Positions 12,069 to 25,104 of a stretch of DNA of 64,000 nt are shown one piece after another. Origin of the DNA: Archegozetes longisetosus. Its lineage: Eukaryota; Arthropoda; Arachnida; Sarcoptiformes; Trhypochthoniidae. Where the stretch lies: assembly GCA_018873245.2 (NCBI GenBank), contig JAEMBT020000006.1, forward strand, positions 13,300,387 through 13,364,386. The letters run 5' to 3'. Position 1 is the stretch's first letter. Every line of letters begins with the position of its first letter. The notes beneath the pieces were generated by a model that was given only the letters and a program-made list of their open reading frames with translations, was not told the origin of the DNA and ran no database searches. The position numbers were made by a program, and so were the translations under genes.

Positions 12069-14048
12069 TTTGCCCAAATCAAACTACAGCAAAAAAGTAG
12101 AGTTCATATAATTTTTATGCAAATCATAATTTCATTTATTGGAAGTGCAAATACTTATCAAGGAAGGAAGTGAAGTGGACGAATTTTTTGAAAATATTAC
12201 AGGAACTTACACCAAGCTTTATTTCAGCGAATCGTAGAGAAACATTTTCTGGTTATTAAAGTGCTCTTGTATTTATTGATAATAACTAAAGCTGAACAAT
12301 TATGCTCTCAAGTTTGGAGTTTTATTCTTTTTTATGCTTATTTGTGAAATCCTTATTCGAAAACTAAAAGCTGCCATGAGGGAATCAGATGGCAAATGTA
12401 GTATAATTATGCTTTTATGCCTTTTGCATAATTGTTCGGCTCCAACAATAACTTTTTGCTCTTTATTATTTTCATATCCAAATAGATGTGTAAATTTTAT
12501 TTATAGTGGGTATCAGTTTGGCATCACAGAACATCATTCTTAACATAAATTAATAACGAGTGCATCGATCGTCAAACACGGCATATTAAGCAAAATGATT
12601 GAATTTTTTTGAACAATCTCTTCAATATTTTCTCTATTCAATACATTGAAGTTGACAATCGTTTTTACATTGATTGTCGGACTAAAGCTCTGATTATAAT
12701 GATAATCAAATTTCATTATTAATTAAATTTATTTTTAGATAATCAATTTTCCTTTTAAATGAATAAATCGATTTCGATTAACAATATTTACCACACAAAA
12801 TATATAGAAGATCACATATTATAATAATTATTTGGTGTAGAGTCGACATTTTTTTATCGTTGGTTCTCTTCATATACGTCTAAATCGTTCAAAATTTAGA
12901 AGACAATTATTTTTTGAAATTTCAAAGAGTAGTTCGGGCATTTGGAAATTCAAAATTGACAAGTACTCAGTTTTCAGTTTTAAACCTATTAAACAACGCT
13001 GGAAGTGTTATATAAATATTTTCTTCAATAATGATGTTTATGTAAAAATATACATTCTAACGTAAGACTGGTTGAGGAGAACACTCGAAGCAATTTTACA
13101 CTTTTAGGTCTTATGTCAACACGATTTTTAGTCTTGCAATTAAGTTATAATCATAGCTAAAACTTGCTCTTTATCAGTTACGAAAATTATTTTGAAATAA
13201 TATGATCCTTAAAAATCTATGAAACCAAAGAATAAAATTTGATAAACTTAAAGATCACTCACTCATTAATAACTCGTTTTTAAGCTTAAAGAACAAACAC
13301 TTTAACAAATAGTTTTAAGTTGAGGAATAGAATGTATTTTTGAGTTTTAATAACTCAGTTAATTTGGCTATTTTTCTAATTGATCTTTTACTTCATTTTA
13401 GAATAGCATATTTTTTATTCACAACCTATTTATCAAATCTTAATTTTGATTATCTGTATAGATTTCACAATAAGTATCAAAGATTTCATTTCTATTTAAA
13501 TCTAATTCCTATTCTTGTCTTTTGTGCTGAAACACATTTTTCATGATAATGATCGTGTGAAAGTAATATTGTCTTTCAAATGGCATGTCATTTCTGGCAA
13601 ATATTGTAAGAAAGAAATTATAAAAAGGATGAAATGAGAAATTATTAACGATGGCTGATACACTATTCTGTGTGACATAAGATTGAATAGCTTGAGCCCT
13701 GAAAGAGAAATTATTAAACGATATGAGCCCGAAGTAATGAAAATAATGAGAAAAAATATATATCATTAAAAACACAAAAATATAGTGTATCTGAAAGGAG
13801 GAGAGCATTAAACTAGTAGGCGAGCGATAAATAATAGTGACACAGGAGCAGCTCCACTCAAATACGAAGATGTTGTCGCTATGGAAACATTTGGGATAAA
13901 TTTGGCAGTTTCGTATTCTTTGCTCGTATTTACCGCACATTCACACTTTTATAACAATCAAAAAGTCATACAAGTAATAAGAATCAAATAGTATTTGTTC
14001 GAAGCACAATTCAAATCTTTTTAATACACGTAAGTTTTCATATCAGAA
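12069..14048. other. Intergenic, likely divergent promoters
   Basis: Two kb between the minus-strand receptor kinase and the plus-strand small membrane gene, so it should contain both promoters. An octamer ATGCAAAT lies at 12117-12124, about 50 bp upstream of the kinase ATG; it may be chance. A 143-codon minus-strand frame at 13509-13940 starts with a true ATG but has no recognisable domain, and I do not call it. Confidence 0.4.
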
Positions 14049-14417
14049 ATGGAACAACAGAGTAATGAATCACAGAAGCCATCGACTAGTAATGATTTGA
14101 AAGTTATCAAAAGAGAAGATTCTTTGAGTGCTGTTGGTGTGGAACTAATAGACTCGATGGCATCGAATCCTTTTGTTGATCGTGTATTTAAGGCCGCTAT
14201 AACTATGGTTTTATTCCTGCTACTTAGTGGTCTGTTGTGGTGTATATCCAAGATTGAAACCAATTATAGTGATCTAATCGAACAAATTGCTGTCACGATT
14301 TTCATTCTGACACTTGTTGTGTTTGCCGTCTCTGGTTTGGTGTTTATGTGCAGTATTTTGTTAATAAGCAGCAATGACAGAACCGATACCAAAACATCGA
14401 CCGCTGATAACGCATAG
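14049..14417 (+). CDS. Small two-pass membrane protein, unrecognised
   Basis: A single-exon frame of 122 residues from a true ATG. I do not recognise the family. The first 45 or so residues are polar and rich in Ser, Glu and Lys. Two strongly hydrophobic segments follow, at about residues 52-73 (AITMVLFLLLSGLLW) and 85-110 (VTIFILTLVVFAVSGLVFMC). They are joined by a short polar loop with an NYS glycosylation motif, and the tail is short and polar. This predicts a hairpin with both ends on the same side of the membrane. AATAAA lies 35 bp past the stop, which supports a real transcript end. No intron is needed. The length and two clean helices are unlikely by chance in this AT-rich DNA, but no domain proves it. 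Confidence 0.6.
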   Translation: MEQQSNESQKPSTSNDLKVIKREDSLSAVGVELIDSMASNPFVDRVFKAAITMVLFLLLSGLLWCISKIETNYSDLIEQIAVTIFILTLVVFAVSGLVFMCSILLISSNDRTDTKTSTADNA

Positions 14418-14451
14418 AATCTGGTATTTCGCAGACTTTGCTTCAACAGCT

Positions 14452-14457
14452 AATAAA
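14452..14457 (+). terminator. Poly(A) signal AATAAA
   Basis: AATAAA 35 bp after the stop of the small membrane gene, a normal spacing for a compact invertebrate 3' UTR. Confidence 0.5.
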
Positions 14458-15883
14458 AGTTTGAGGATTTACTCATCAGATTTAATCAAAAAAGACTTTG
14501 ATTTTTGATTGATGTCAAATTTTTTAATCATGTTATGTTGAGTTGATTAATAAATTATTGTGTTGAGTAAGTGATCAACTTTTAATTCCCATCTCAACAG
14601 CTCATTTATGATTTTCAATCACAAACGAATTGTTGATTAATCTAAAGAGTATAGTTCCAAATATCAGAAATTCAATATGAAAAATGCTATTCAATAGAGA
14701 TTTTGCTTATTTTGTATATATATAGCTCTGAAAGTTACTCGAAATAAAATGTTTAACGAATAAAGCTGTCATTTTTCAAATATTATGCAATGAACTCACT
14801 TTCTATGAACTTCATAAGAAAACTCGATGAAAACTTTGCAAAGGTTTTAACGGTATTAAGTTTTAGAATAAGTTAAAATTTCAATATTAGTAAAAGTTAT
14901 TTATTATTCTGATGTGAGAAATGTCAAATATTTGGAAAAAATATTGAATATTTTTTTATGTTGTAGTGTGTTCCCGAGTTTATTGAGAAATGCCAGCAAA
15001 CAATGTTTTCAGTACTTCTGATATTTACAGACACATGAAATAAGTTGATTTTTTGCTTCTCTTAATGAGATTTGTCAGCAAACAGTCCTAATTAAATTGG
15101 ATCTGTATTTGCTGTTAACACTAAGTTACAGAATGCTCGCATTTTGTACTCAAACAAATCTTTTCTTTAATCAAATGTACAGTGCACTTAAGCATAGAAC
15201 CATCACAGTATTGTGCAAGCCATAAACTACTATTTTTCTATTTATATGCAACTAATACAACAATTGTAATTGCTAACACATGCTTTGATGGAAAATCTGA
15301 TTACTTTATTAAAAATGCAAACAAATTCCTACGATCTCACTCATGATTATGCTTAGAACAAAACATTAAATAGCTCATATCATTTCAAGTCATCTCTAGA
15401 AAATTCATCAAAATTTCAATAATTCATGTTTTATTCACTTTAATTTAATGCAAAAGCAATGCTATTTAATAATCATATTGGTTATGGCGTGCGCGTAATC
15501 CAAATCATCAAAGAGGAAATAATACAAATAATCAGTTTACGATTCAGTAATGGAATAATAATATAATTTAAAGTTAGCTTATTTAGAGTTTCATTAATTA
15601 ACATATCTACTGATTTGTTGGAACAATAATTGTTAGTGCATTATTTGTGCACCATTCAACATTGCATTCTTCTAACTATTTTGAGCGTAGTTTTAATTAT
15701 TGAAAACATGATCATTTCACAACTCAAAATTGATAAATAAAAGTTAAACAAATTTATACAAGGAAAATTTCTTTTCAATCAATATTTTAAACATTCTTTC
15801 AACATGATGCCTGAGGTTTGAGGATTACCTTAGTTCCGAAATAAGTTGGATTTTGAGGTCATAATTTGGTTTAGGTATTAAGG

Positions 15884-16073
15884 AGTGGTTTGGTTACTTT
15901 CAGAATGTTTTGCCGTGCCTAGGGCTCCATGTGCGCTATCTACCTTAACTTACCTAATTAAACTAAATGTACTACCACTAATTTAGATTGAGTTTAGTTG
16001 AGTTAGGCATAGAGAATGGCAGATGTGATGAGTTAAGCCATGGAGAACACTCTGGAGGTAACTAAATCACTTT
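15884..16073. repeat. Short inverted-repeat element
   Basis: The ends pair as GTGGTTTGGTTACTTTCAGA on the left and the complement of GTGATTTAGTTACCTCCAGA on the right. The total is about 190 bp, less AT-rich than its surroundings and without coding capacity. It is probably an old MITE. Confidence 0.5.
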
Positions 16074-17423
16074 CTTATACCCAAATGCTGCATGCATCAT
16101 GAACCGAATTATAACCGATTCTGAGCGAATAATACTTGATATAGTACTAGTGTAAGAGAAATATCATTTTCCAAATACCTAGAGCAAACAATTATAGCTC
16201 TAGAAAATGGTAGTCTAAATAACATGAAATTGTTTCCTTTCTTTTATTAAAATTTTTCTCGTGGAATACTTTTGACTTTCTCTTTCCTTATTTTGTGAAA
16301 CTTACGTCATACTTTGTACTGCAATCATATAATATCTTGCAATAAAAGATTATGACTGCAAATCTGCTTCAAAAGATTATATTTTCACAGCTTTAGTAAT
16401 TGGCTTTTATGTGTTTCTCAAACTATAGAAGTACTCTATACCATGTTTTCACTTAAAACGTAATTCACTTGAACTTATGAAACTAATGCATTATAGATGC
16501 ACAATAAAACAAACTTTAAGCTTTAATTATTTTGTTCAATCAAAATTCAAATGGAAAAACATTTTAACATGGAACCAGTAGATAGTTTGGTTTATTTGCT
16601 TGCTCAAAGCAATGTCTTTACCAAGTGAAATATTCTGCAATAAACCGACTTGATATCTCTTTGAATTACTTTATTTTAAAATTAAGTTTCAAAAAATGAT
16701 ACTAAATTGTGAGCCAAATAATCGACCCTTCAACAATATCAAATCCAGAAGTAAAATGCTTTCTTTTTAAATATACTATTGTTTGCAGCAAAGATTCTTG
16801 ATCGGGAGCTGTACTCAGTTACAACATTTATATGTTTCATACGATTGATAGGGATATGTGTTGAGTGTATACGAATCATGCTCTAATTGTTTAGGTGAAT
16901 GACATGTCTATGCAGTCGACTAATTAAAGTGATATACAATCGAGTATATATTTAAAGTAAAGAAGTACACAACTTTTCAATTTGATAGTAAGTTAATTAG
17001 CAAGAAATTTCTGGCAGCTAAATGTGATATTCAAAATTTAGAGCTTTTTCTATGAGTAAACTTAATAGCTGAGCGATTTGATTCCATGTTTTTCGTCAAA
17101 TGAAACACTTATTTTATTACCTCAGTTTATGAATAGTTTAGTATAATCAGATCTCTTTCATATTGAAATTTAGACTATGCTTTCTAAATTTATCTATTCT
17201 AAAAAAGATTGTTTTCTAAAAATTAACATAAAAAGTTGAAGTCAAATAATTAGATTTATTGGAGTCTAAAGCTACTTTTCAAAAAACATACAACTGTGAC
17301 GCTGACAAATTCACTATAACCTACACATTTTTTCAACATTATTATTCAATTTTGGAGTTAAGAATTTGCTCAGATTTTCATCTTATTCTTTGAAATTAAC
17401 AATAGATCAAGTTAATAAAGTCA

Positions 17424-17510
17424 TTCATATCTACGAACATGGTTTTCTGCATTATCAACTATAGTGCTCTTAAATGATAAGCAAATGCATTTGTTCGAAC
17501 GTAGATGAAA
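17424..17510. other. Candidate hairpin, pre-miRNA size
   Basis: TTCATATCTACGAACATGG on the left pairs imperfectly with the segment ending GTTCGAACGTAGATGAAAT on the right. The stem is about 30 bp with bulges and the total length is about 85 nt, in non-coding DNA. An eroded MITE is an equally good explanation. Confidence 0.2.
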
Positions 17511-20199
17511 TTCAGTAAATTTGTAACCTGATAAAGGGAAGTTCCGGGTTTTCAAACAATATTGAATGACTCAAAATTTTTCTATTATATTTTACTGGAA
17601 AGGAAAAAATGACTAACCAGTGAGCGAAATTTCGACATAGTGTTTGCGCATGTTTTCGCTCTAAAATCCTATTAAAGTGAATCTGTGAATCGCAAAACAA
17701 CGAATTGCTAATTTCTATTAGGCAATGAATGCTCCATAGATTTAATATCTATAATAGTACTAACAAAATTGCAGGAATTTATTTCGATCTACTTATATAT
17801 CATTAGTATTGAACATAAAATGGAAGAAATCGGTTAACTGTGATAAGACATGCAACTAACAAGTTAAAGCATAAAGAAGGTATTGCATGGCCTAGGTTAT
17901 GTATTGTTTCTTGGTTACTTTTGATTTTACTCACATAGCCTCAATTGACAAATCTCTAGACTTCCAGATGTTCTAATTGAAATGATGAGCGACAAACAGA
18001 TTTAATAAGTTACTAATAAATTTTGGCAAAAGAGTATATGAAACTTTCTGAAAAATGTGCGGTATAGAAAACTAAATAATGTATTAATATTAATATATGA
18101 AAAGTTAGTTAAGAAAACTATTATCTAAAATACACATAATAGTTTAATAGATATAAACTTAGTAATATCCGATTAAGAGCGCACTTGCATTCAATTTTGA
18201 CTTCAAATATATTGTTTGATTTCCCCTACTGTGCATTTTTAGGTAAAGTTTCATGTTCATTTTCAATCTCAAATATTAGAAGAATGTAGCATAGAAGAAG
18301 TAATCATTTCATAAGTTATGTCAAGTTCACAGAAGAGAATATCAAAAATAATGGTTTTCTATTCTTTCATAGATTATTGAATTGAATAGAAATTCTTATT
18401 CATAAGAAGAAATAAATATTTGTAGTTGAATAAAAAGTTGAATCGCAAACATATCAATCATTTACAGCCATAGGACTTGGAATTTCCAACATTAGCGTTT
18501 ATTGAATCGTATCTTTTGTGCTTCAAACTGATGAAGATCATAGGCTCAAGCTCACACACTTGAACTCGGCTCAGCTCGATTCAAGCTTGTGTTTAAGCTT
18601 AGGTGAGCTTATGAGCTTCTTACTCTACTCAAAAATTCATAAAATATGTTTTAGTGTTTTATTATCGTGTAATACCAAAGGTTAATATGATAAATGATTT
18701 GAGGCTCAACCTTCAGTCGATTCAACTATTACGATGTATAATAAATATCTACCGCAAAATAGAATTTAGAATTAACGCTTTGAACGAAAAATATCTAAGA
18801 TTTTCGATAATTTTTCATTTGGCCGAATTTATATACAGGTGTGCCTAACTATCAAGTTTTCCTTCAAAAAAGCAAGCATCATTTTATTGACTTTTTTATG
18901 TCAATAACTTGACCAAAATGTGTTAAAATCAAAGAGGAACGCAAGATTCATATTTAGTTACTGCTCTAATCTAGAACTAAAATTTTTCTATCAGGCAATG
19001 ATTTATATTTTTCGATGCGAAAAACTAATGGGTAGGTTCATCAGTTAGTAAATTTGAGAAAGTGGTACTTGGGTAAGTACAATTCGGCTAAAATGAACAT
19101 AACAAGCTTGAGCTGTAGCTAACCTGAAGTAAGCTTATACTCATTATCATTTCAAACTATTTAATTTATGTTTGACTGAAAGGAAGCAAAATTAATTAAT
19201 AATTTGCATATCTGATAATAGCATTTGCATAAAAATTGGATTTCTTTGCAAGTCTAAATACAAAGATTGAGTCCTTGAATTCAGTGATAACCAACCCGCA
19301 GCCCGTTGATCGATTTTTCTGGTCCATCATACATCGGATAGCTTTAATACTTTTGGCCCTTTAATTGAAAATTGCAATTATTTTTTCTGAAATACTTAAA
19401 AGTTTCTTAATCAAATTAAAAAGTCAAATTGATATGAAATTAAACTCATGTTATTTTGGAGAGAATCATTGATAATATATTAACCTTTTAAGACTGTAGT
19501 CTCGATATATATGAACAATACCTAAAAAATGAATACAGGAATCCTATGAGGTACTGAGGAGAAAATATATATAGTTTCGATTTGTTTCATAAAGTCTTTA
19601 ATTCAAGTGAGCTACCAATTAATATTGTTAAGAAGCAATATGAAGCATCAAAATCTTCAAATAAATGAAATGTCTACTTCAGTAAGTATTTCGAATTAAA
19701 AGTAAATTTGCTTTTGTAATAATTGTTTATGATCTTTGGCTCAAGTCAAATTTTCTGGCTTTTTGTTATTAAAAAGGTTGGCGATTACTGCCTTATTTGA
19801 TAAAATAGTATTAAAGATTAAGTTTAAGCTCTCGATCCAGTACTGACGAAGCCAGAAAATTTCGAGTGGGAATGTACTAATCATACCCTTCTTGATTGAA
19901 TATATACTTTTCCGATTAAAACCTATTGAGTAATAGTTTCAAATTTCAACTATTTGGTATCTTCACTTTATTTGCTAGTAATCACAACAAAATAAGAAAA
20001 TTTCGCATTCAAAATTATTTAACATTTTCGTAAGGTTAGAGAGAGATTGAGTTGGGTGCACTGAAGCATTATTTCACCACTACCCTAATGCGAATCATGT
20101 TTAACATTTTTAAAACCAAGATAAACAAAATTACATGCTTTGCATTGAATAAGAACTCTTGAAAACAGGTTTGCACGACAAGGTATTGACGTGGCAAAT

Positions 20200-21374
20200 A
20201 TGGCATCCAGAACATACTTTCTATATCTGGTGTGCATTTTTATATTCATTCTGTTGATTTACTTCATTTCTCCGATTAATACCATTATAAATCTCTTGGG
20301 CAGCGCTTTATTAGTATTGATAATTTCTTGGAAAGTAAATAAAGCGATTAATCGCTACTTATTTGCTAAGCGGATCATTTCTACTAATGGAAAATCAGTG
20401 CTGATCACTGGATGCGATACTGGTTTCGGCAATGCCTTGGCATTAAAGTTAAATGAGTTTGGTTTCTATGTTGTAGCGACATGTCTTAATGTCAATAGTG
20501 ATGCTGCAAGACAGCTTACAAATAAAGCTTTATTCCCACAGAACATTATAACTTTAGAATTAGATGTGACCAAGGATTCAGACGTTAAGCAATGTCATCA
20601 AAAGGTTTTGCAGATTTTGAAGCAAAATAATCTTCAATTATGGGCTATTGTTAATAATGCAGGCATTTTCGAAGTTGGGTTTGTTGAGTGGGGTAATGGT
20701 ATTGAGGCTTATAAGAGAACAATTGATGTGAATGTGTTTGGATGCGTTCAAGTGACACGTTCATACTTGCCACTAATAAGAGAATCTAGAGGAAGAGTTA
20801 TTAATGTGTTGAGTGTTGCGTCGCGTATGGCAATAGATGGTTACAGTGCTTACTGTATGTCAAAACATGCTTTACTGGCATTTACTGACACTTTGAGAAA
20901 AGAAATGTTTAGATTTGGCGTAAGAGTAATAAGTATTGAGCCCTCTTGTTACCGGTTTGTATATTGTTTTCTTTGCAATATGTACCTCACTAAAATACTT
21001 AATGTTTCAAAGGATGTCATTCATTTTTTTCCTCTAAAATATTTGTTAGAACACCAATAGCAGCAATAGAAACAGTTTTTGCCTTACAAGATAAATGTTG
21101 GAATGAAACTCCATCTCAAGTTAGCAAAAGTTATGGTCACGAATTCTTTCAACACTTTAAAACTTCTTATTCTAAGCAAGTGAAAAGAGCTCGTGATCCT
21201 CAAGAAGTTATCGATGCCATGATTGATGCTATTATGAATGAAGAACCAGATGTTAGGTATAGATGCTGTGGACTTCTTGCCGGTACGATCTGGTCTTTGG
21301 CTGAATTATTACCGTCAAAGATATTTGATGATGTGTGGAGGTTCGTCAGTAACTTTGAAGTAGTTTCCAAATGA
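20200..21374 (+). CDS. Short-chain dehydrogenase (SDR9C/RDH-HSD17B6 type)
   Basis: An NAD(P)-dependent oxidoreductase of the retinol/hydroxysteroid dehydrogenase branch. The first ATG in the frame is at 20200. Exons 20200-20954 and 21050-21374 join within an Arg codon and give 359 residues. The 95-bp intron is GTTTGT...TTTGTTAG. The N-terminus has hydrophobic helices at about residues 7-24 and 28-44, which fits membrane anchoring at the endoplasmic reticulum. Rossmann motif TGCDTGFG is at 70-77, NNAG at 152-155, the active-site Ser near 205-208, and YCMSK with Tyr218 and Lys222. The sequence IEPSCYRTP just after the active site is typical of this branch. All catalytic residues are present. 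The substrate cannot be read from sequence; retinol, 3-hydroxysteroids or related lipids are possible. AATAAA lies about 100 bp downstream. Confidence 0.9.
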
Positions 21375-22467
21375 ATAGGTTGTATACTAAGTAATAGTTT
21401 AACAATATCCTAGTTCTTGATAGAGATCCAGGCAGAAATACAAATTAACTCAAGTTGTAAATATAATTTTGTAAAAAATAAATATATTTAATCACTTTTA
21501 GTTTTAGCGACTTTGGAAACAAAAGCATTATATTAATGTGAATTAATTGCGAACCAAAATAATCTGAAAAATCATGATCTTTACTGATCAATTCAATTTT
21601 AATATACAACTAGAACAAATATTTTAAACTAGAGGTTTGTCACTTTTGACTAAAGGAACACTTGCCTGTTGCCGGCCTTTAGCTAATCATTATGTATAAT
21701 ATCAAAGTTAGTCAACAATCTATATCGTAACTTTTGATAATTTATATCAGTTTTCAACACTCACGAGTCATGGCGTGATAAATCTTTTAAGAATAATGCA
21801 TTTATGACATACAAATATGATTTTAGACTATTTTTGGAGTAGAATTGTAAGTCAGTCGATTAGTTGAAGGTTTTAATATCTGTTTGAATGAGCTTACATC
21901 AAGCATTTACTGGAAGTTATGCTTTCCAGTAATTCAGGTAACGGAACCGCTTAAGTCTTGCTGAATTCCTAAAAGACAAAATCTATCACTTGTTAAACTT
22001 TCTAAGATTTCAAGCTTGACTGATGAAAAACTTGTTCAGAAGATTATTTGAAAGCTCGCTTTACTTATGTATTGAGCAAAATAAATCAAAACAAATCAAA
22101 TACAATAAGTTCTCATTAGTTATGAAGTTTGATATTTTTGGCTATAAAAGTTTCGATAAGAATTTTGATAATGAGCGAATCTATGATAGGCATCGACTAC
22201 TCAATATTTCAATAGGATTCATATTTTCTACAGGCCCTTTCTATATCTAAATTTGTCAATAGCGTACCTCTTCTGGTGAGTGTTCCTATAAAGAACAGTA
22301 AAGACATTGATGTCTCATCAATATTTGTTAAAAAATGATATCTTAATATAAATTCAATAAAAAGAGACATAATACAACGTTTTGATGACTTTATCACGTA
22401 TCCAAAAAAAGATTACGCACATATCTCAGGAAATGATTTGTATAGTAAAACTTGAAGAATGATAGAA
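21375..22467. other. Intergenic after the dehydrogenase
   Basis: About 1.1 kb holding the dehydrogenase 3' UTR and otherwise nothing recognised. Frames at 22023-22250 (+) and 22209-22397 (-) have AT-driven composition and no domain. Confidence 0.4.
21477..21482 (+). terminator. Poly(A) signal AATAAA
   Basis: AATAAA 103 bp after the dehydrogenase stop codon, in a T/A-rich context suitable for cleavage and polyadenylation. Confidence 0.45.
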
Positions 22468-22810
22468 TCAAGAATTTTGTTCAGTAAAAATTCGTTCTAG
22501 CTCTACCACTGACTTGATTAGAGGCGCTCTTCCCGCTGTTTGCTTCAACGATACATTAGTAATAAAAAGCTGCCAAAAGTAATATAACTGCCGATAGACT
22601 AATAAAAATAGATGAGATTATGTGAAGTATGCTTTCAACTTTTTCTCTTCTAGTCATATCTTCAGTCGTATTACTAGCATTTGAATCTTGCAATCGATTC
22701 TGCAATCATGTTGGACTCGATGACACTTGTGATGATTGCACTATATTATAGTTATCATAGTTTGATATAATCACTAACAGGCTTAATGATAATATCAAAT
22801 AAGTCAACAT
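22468..22810 (-). pseudogene. Decayed small type I membrane protein gene
   Basis: Reading the minus strand from ATG at 22810 gives a convincing signal peptide (MLTYLILSLSLLVIIS). A short Ser/Asn-rich ectodomain with NAS and NTT glycosylation motifs follows, then a transmembrane helix (IISSIFISLSAVILLLAAFYY). An in-frame TGA at 22708-22706 (codon 35) breaks it, and the frame ends with TAA at 22556 directly after the helix. In the next frame a tail of about 29 codons stays open to TGA at 22468. Two lesions in an otherwise well-formed secreted/membrane architecture suggest a recently dead gene. A small intron or assembly errors could also explain them. TATTTATA at 22837-22844 reads as TATAAATA on the coding strand. 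I do not recognise the family. Confidence 0.5.
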
Positions 22811-22990
22811 TTTGCTTCTTTTCAGTACTGAATAAATATTTATAGGCTTCTCGTATTTTCTTTAAAGAATAAATGAATAAAAGGATGTCTTTGGATTTTC
22901 TTTTAGATATTGTTTTTGTAATATAAGTATACGTTATATGATAGCGTTTGCTTGCCCTGCCTAAAACAAGTTTAGATTCGAAAGCCGTTA

Positions 22991-22995
<5 letters not shown>

Positions 22996-23031
<36 letters not shown>
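22996..23031. repeat. (GA)n microsatellite
   Basis: About 18 uninterrupted GA dinucleotides. It is probably length-polymorphic. No gene nearby depends on it as far as I can see. Confidence 0.95.
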
Positions 23032-23033
<2 letters not shown>

Positions 23034-25104
23034 ATCTATTTTTAAATTAATCGATGCAGAATCTGTTTTACTGTTCGGTACAGCTTTTTAGTAGATCTAG
23101 ACTCGAGGTATAAAATATAGAACCTCATTTTGTATAAACAAATATAGTAATTATTGCGCTGATTATGGGCAATATGAGTTCTAGTGTGGGTCTATTTAAA
23201 CTAATAAATGACCTTTCAAATGGTTATGAGTTAATTATTTTCAGAGTTGCATGAACGTCTTATAAAATTAGCAGTTTTAAGTTAAACTACCTGTCGTATT
23301 GTTTGATAGTAAAAGTAAATATGATTGCCATTAGAAGATTGGACACAGTCTTAAGCTATTAACCTTACTAATCAAGTAATAGTATTATAAATTTAGTGTT
23401 CAGTGGCTGAATCCTAAAATAAATGGTTAGACGAAGAAGACTAGAGACAGAATTTGACGAACTTTATTTGGGTTTCCTTAAGATAATATTTGAGCCACTG
23501 CTTTTCTAATAAACCTAAGTCTTGCGACTTTTGTCTCATACGAATTATAGCTCTTATTATATTGAATAGCACTTCAAATCCTAAGCTTTACCGAAGATTT
23601 GATTCTCTTACCAGAAGATCACTAGATTATTAAAGAAAAGGAGGAAAAGTCACGTTGTGACTGAATAGTGGTTCCGTCACTTTAGATCATTATATACCAT
23701 TGCTTAGAGTTGTTTATGTGTTTCTTCTTTAGTTGGTATTTAATCAGAATATATGTTAGTTTAACTAAGCTATGAGATTGTTCATTGTTAGGCTTTCGAA
23801 TCGTCTGTTGACCAGCGATTAGCCCTACAAAAAGCTAATGATTGATACTAACGAGTAAGTCAGTCAATACCGTCATTACAGATACTCTATTATCTCTACA
23901 AGTACAAAGGGAAAGCATATTGGTTCAATCGAGTTTCTTCCAAATAAGGATAATTGAAATGATGACAATTAATTTAAAAGATCTAATTGACTCCGGTTCT
24001 CATTAAAGCATTACTTTCTTAGAATTAAAATAACAAACTCACTGAGTTGGAACTGAAATTACGCTCTATTAATAAATCTTAAATTTATTTTTTGAAAGAT
24101 ATCAGAAACGCAATTACAATTACTCTACTATTGTTGTTTTGAGCAGCTTTCGGTTTATTTGATTCCTGTTTTTTGACTCTTGAAAGCTCTTAAAGCTCAG
24201 GAGGCTTGGGTTAAAGCTTGAAAATAGTAAATCTACTGAAATTGCTTTTAGTACCTGCACTACTAGTAATGAGATTTTGAAACATAAGCGGAATCATAAT
24301 TTAATACATATTGAATCTTGAATTAAATCGAAATCTTTAAATTCATTTTTCTAGATAATATGTTTTGTCTTCTTGTTCGTGGTAAAAATTGAAAAGTCGA
24401 TCTGAAGTTTGAAAATAATACAAGTAAACTTACTCTTTCCTACTTAATTCTGGTCTAAAATCCTGGTCTTCTGTCTCTCAGTTTATTCCTAATAATTTCT
24501 TGAAATATGACTTATCGTATTGTAAGAACGTACCTAGAACCAAGGAATATTCTATTTATTTCTATAATCAGAATATAACAATAGCTAGAAATTGATTATG
24601 TGTCGTCGAAGGGCAGAACAGTATATAAAACTAATTCGAAATGAGATAAAAATGCTTACAATTAAATACTTGCGTGCGAAAAATCTTTCTTCAGAGTATT
24701 CAAGTCAATGAACATATCAGAAAAAACAATAGAGACTATAGGCCACCCTTTCATAAAATTTATACATTTCCTCGTCTAAATAAGTATATTTTGTGTCTAT
24801 TGGTTCATAAAATAAGATATTTTGAAAAATAAATTCATTTGTACCTTATCCTGTGATAAAAATCTATTTTATTTTTTGATGCTTTCTAGAAAAAATATTT
24901 CACTTCATTTATCAAGAACCATATTTTATGAGAGGAGATGAAACTCCTATTGAGAGTTCAAAATGAAATCTAGATCAAAAGATGAAATTTGAGACTTTTG
25001 GTAGGCTTAGAATTTTTCCTGTATAAAGGAAAAGCAAACTTCAAAAAATCAATAAATAGCAGATATGTGTTAATATAACTAATCAAAATGTTATATAAAT
25101 GATA

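Larger units (their letters stand above)
14418..20199. other. Large intergenic stretch without recognised genes
   Basis: About 5.8 kb, AT-rich and free of long frames. It holds a palindromic element at 15884-16073, a candidate hairpin at 17424-17510, AGCTC-rich patches at about 18540-18620 and 19104-19135, and a 14-bp inverted pair (AAATTTTCTGGCTT) at about 19750 and 19850. The rest showed nothing I can name. The right end should hold the dehydrogenase promoter. Confidence 0.45.

Noticed and set aside
13509-13940. Minus-strand frame of 143 codons with a true ATG
   Set aside because: Long for this DNA, but composition is Phe/Ile/Tyr/Asn-driven, no domain or splice support is visible, and it lies in a likely promoter region. 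It could be reconsidered with RNA evidence.
14264-14446. Minus-strand frame opposite the small membrane gene
   Set aside because: Shadow of the plus-strand frame, which has paired helices and a poly(A) signal.
22996-23031. GA repeat as a regulatory GAGA-factor site
   Set aside because: It is a plain microsatellite more than 2 kb from the nearest start codon; nothing supports a regulatory role.
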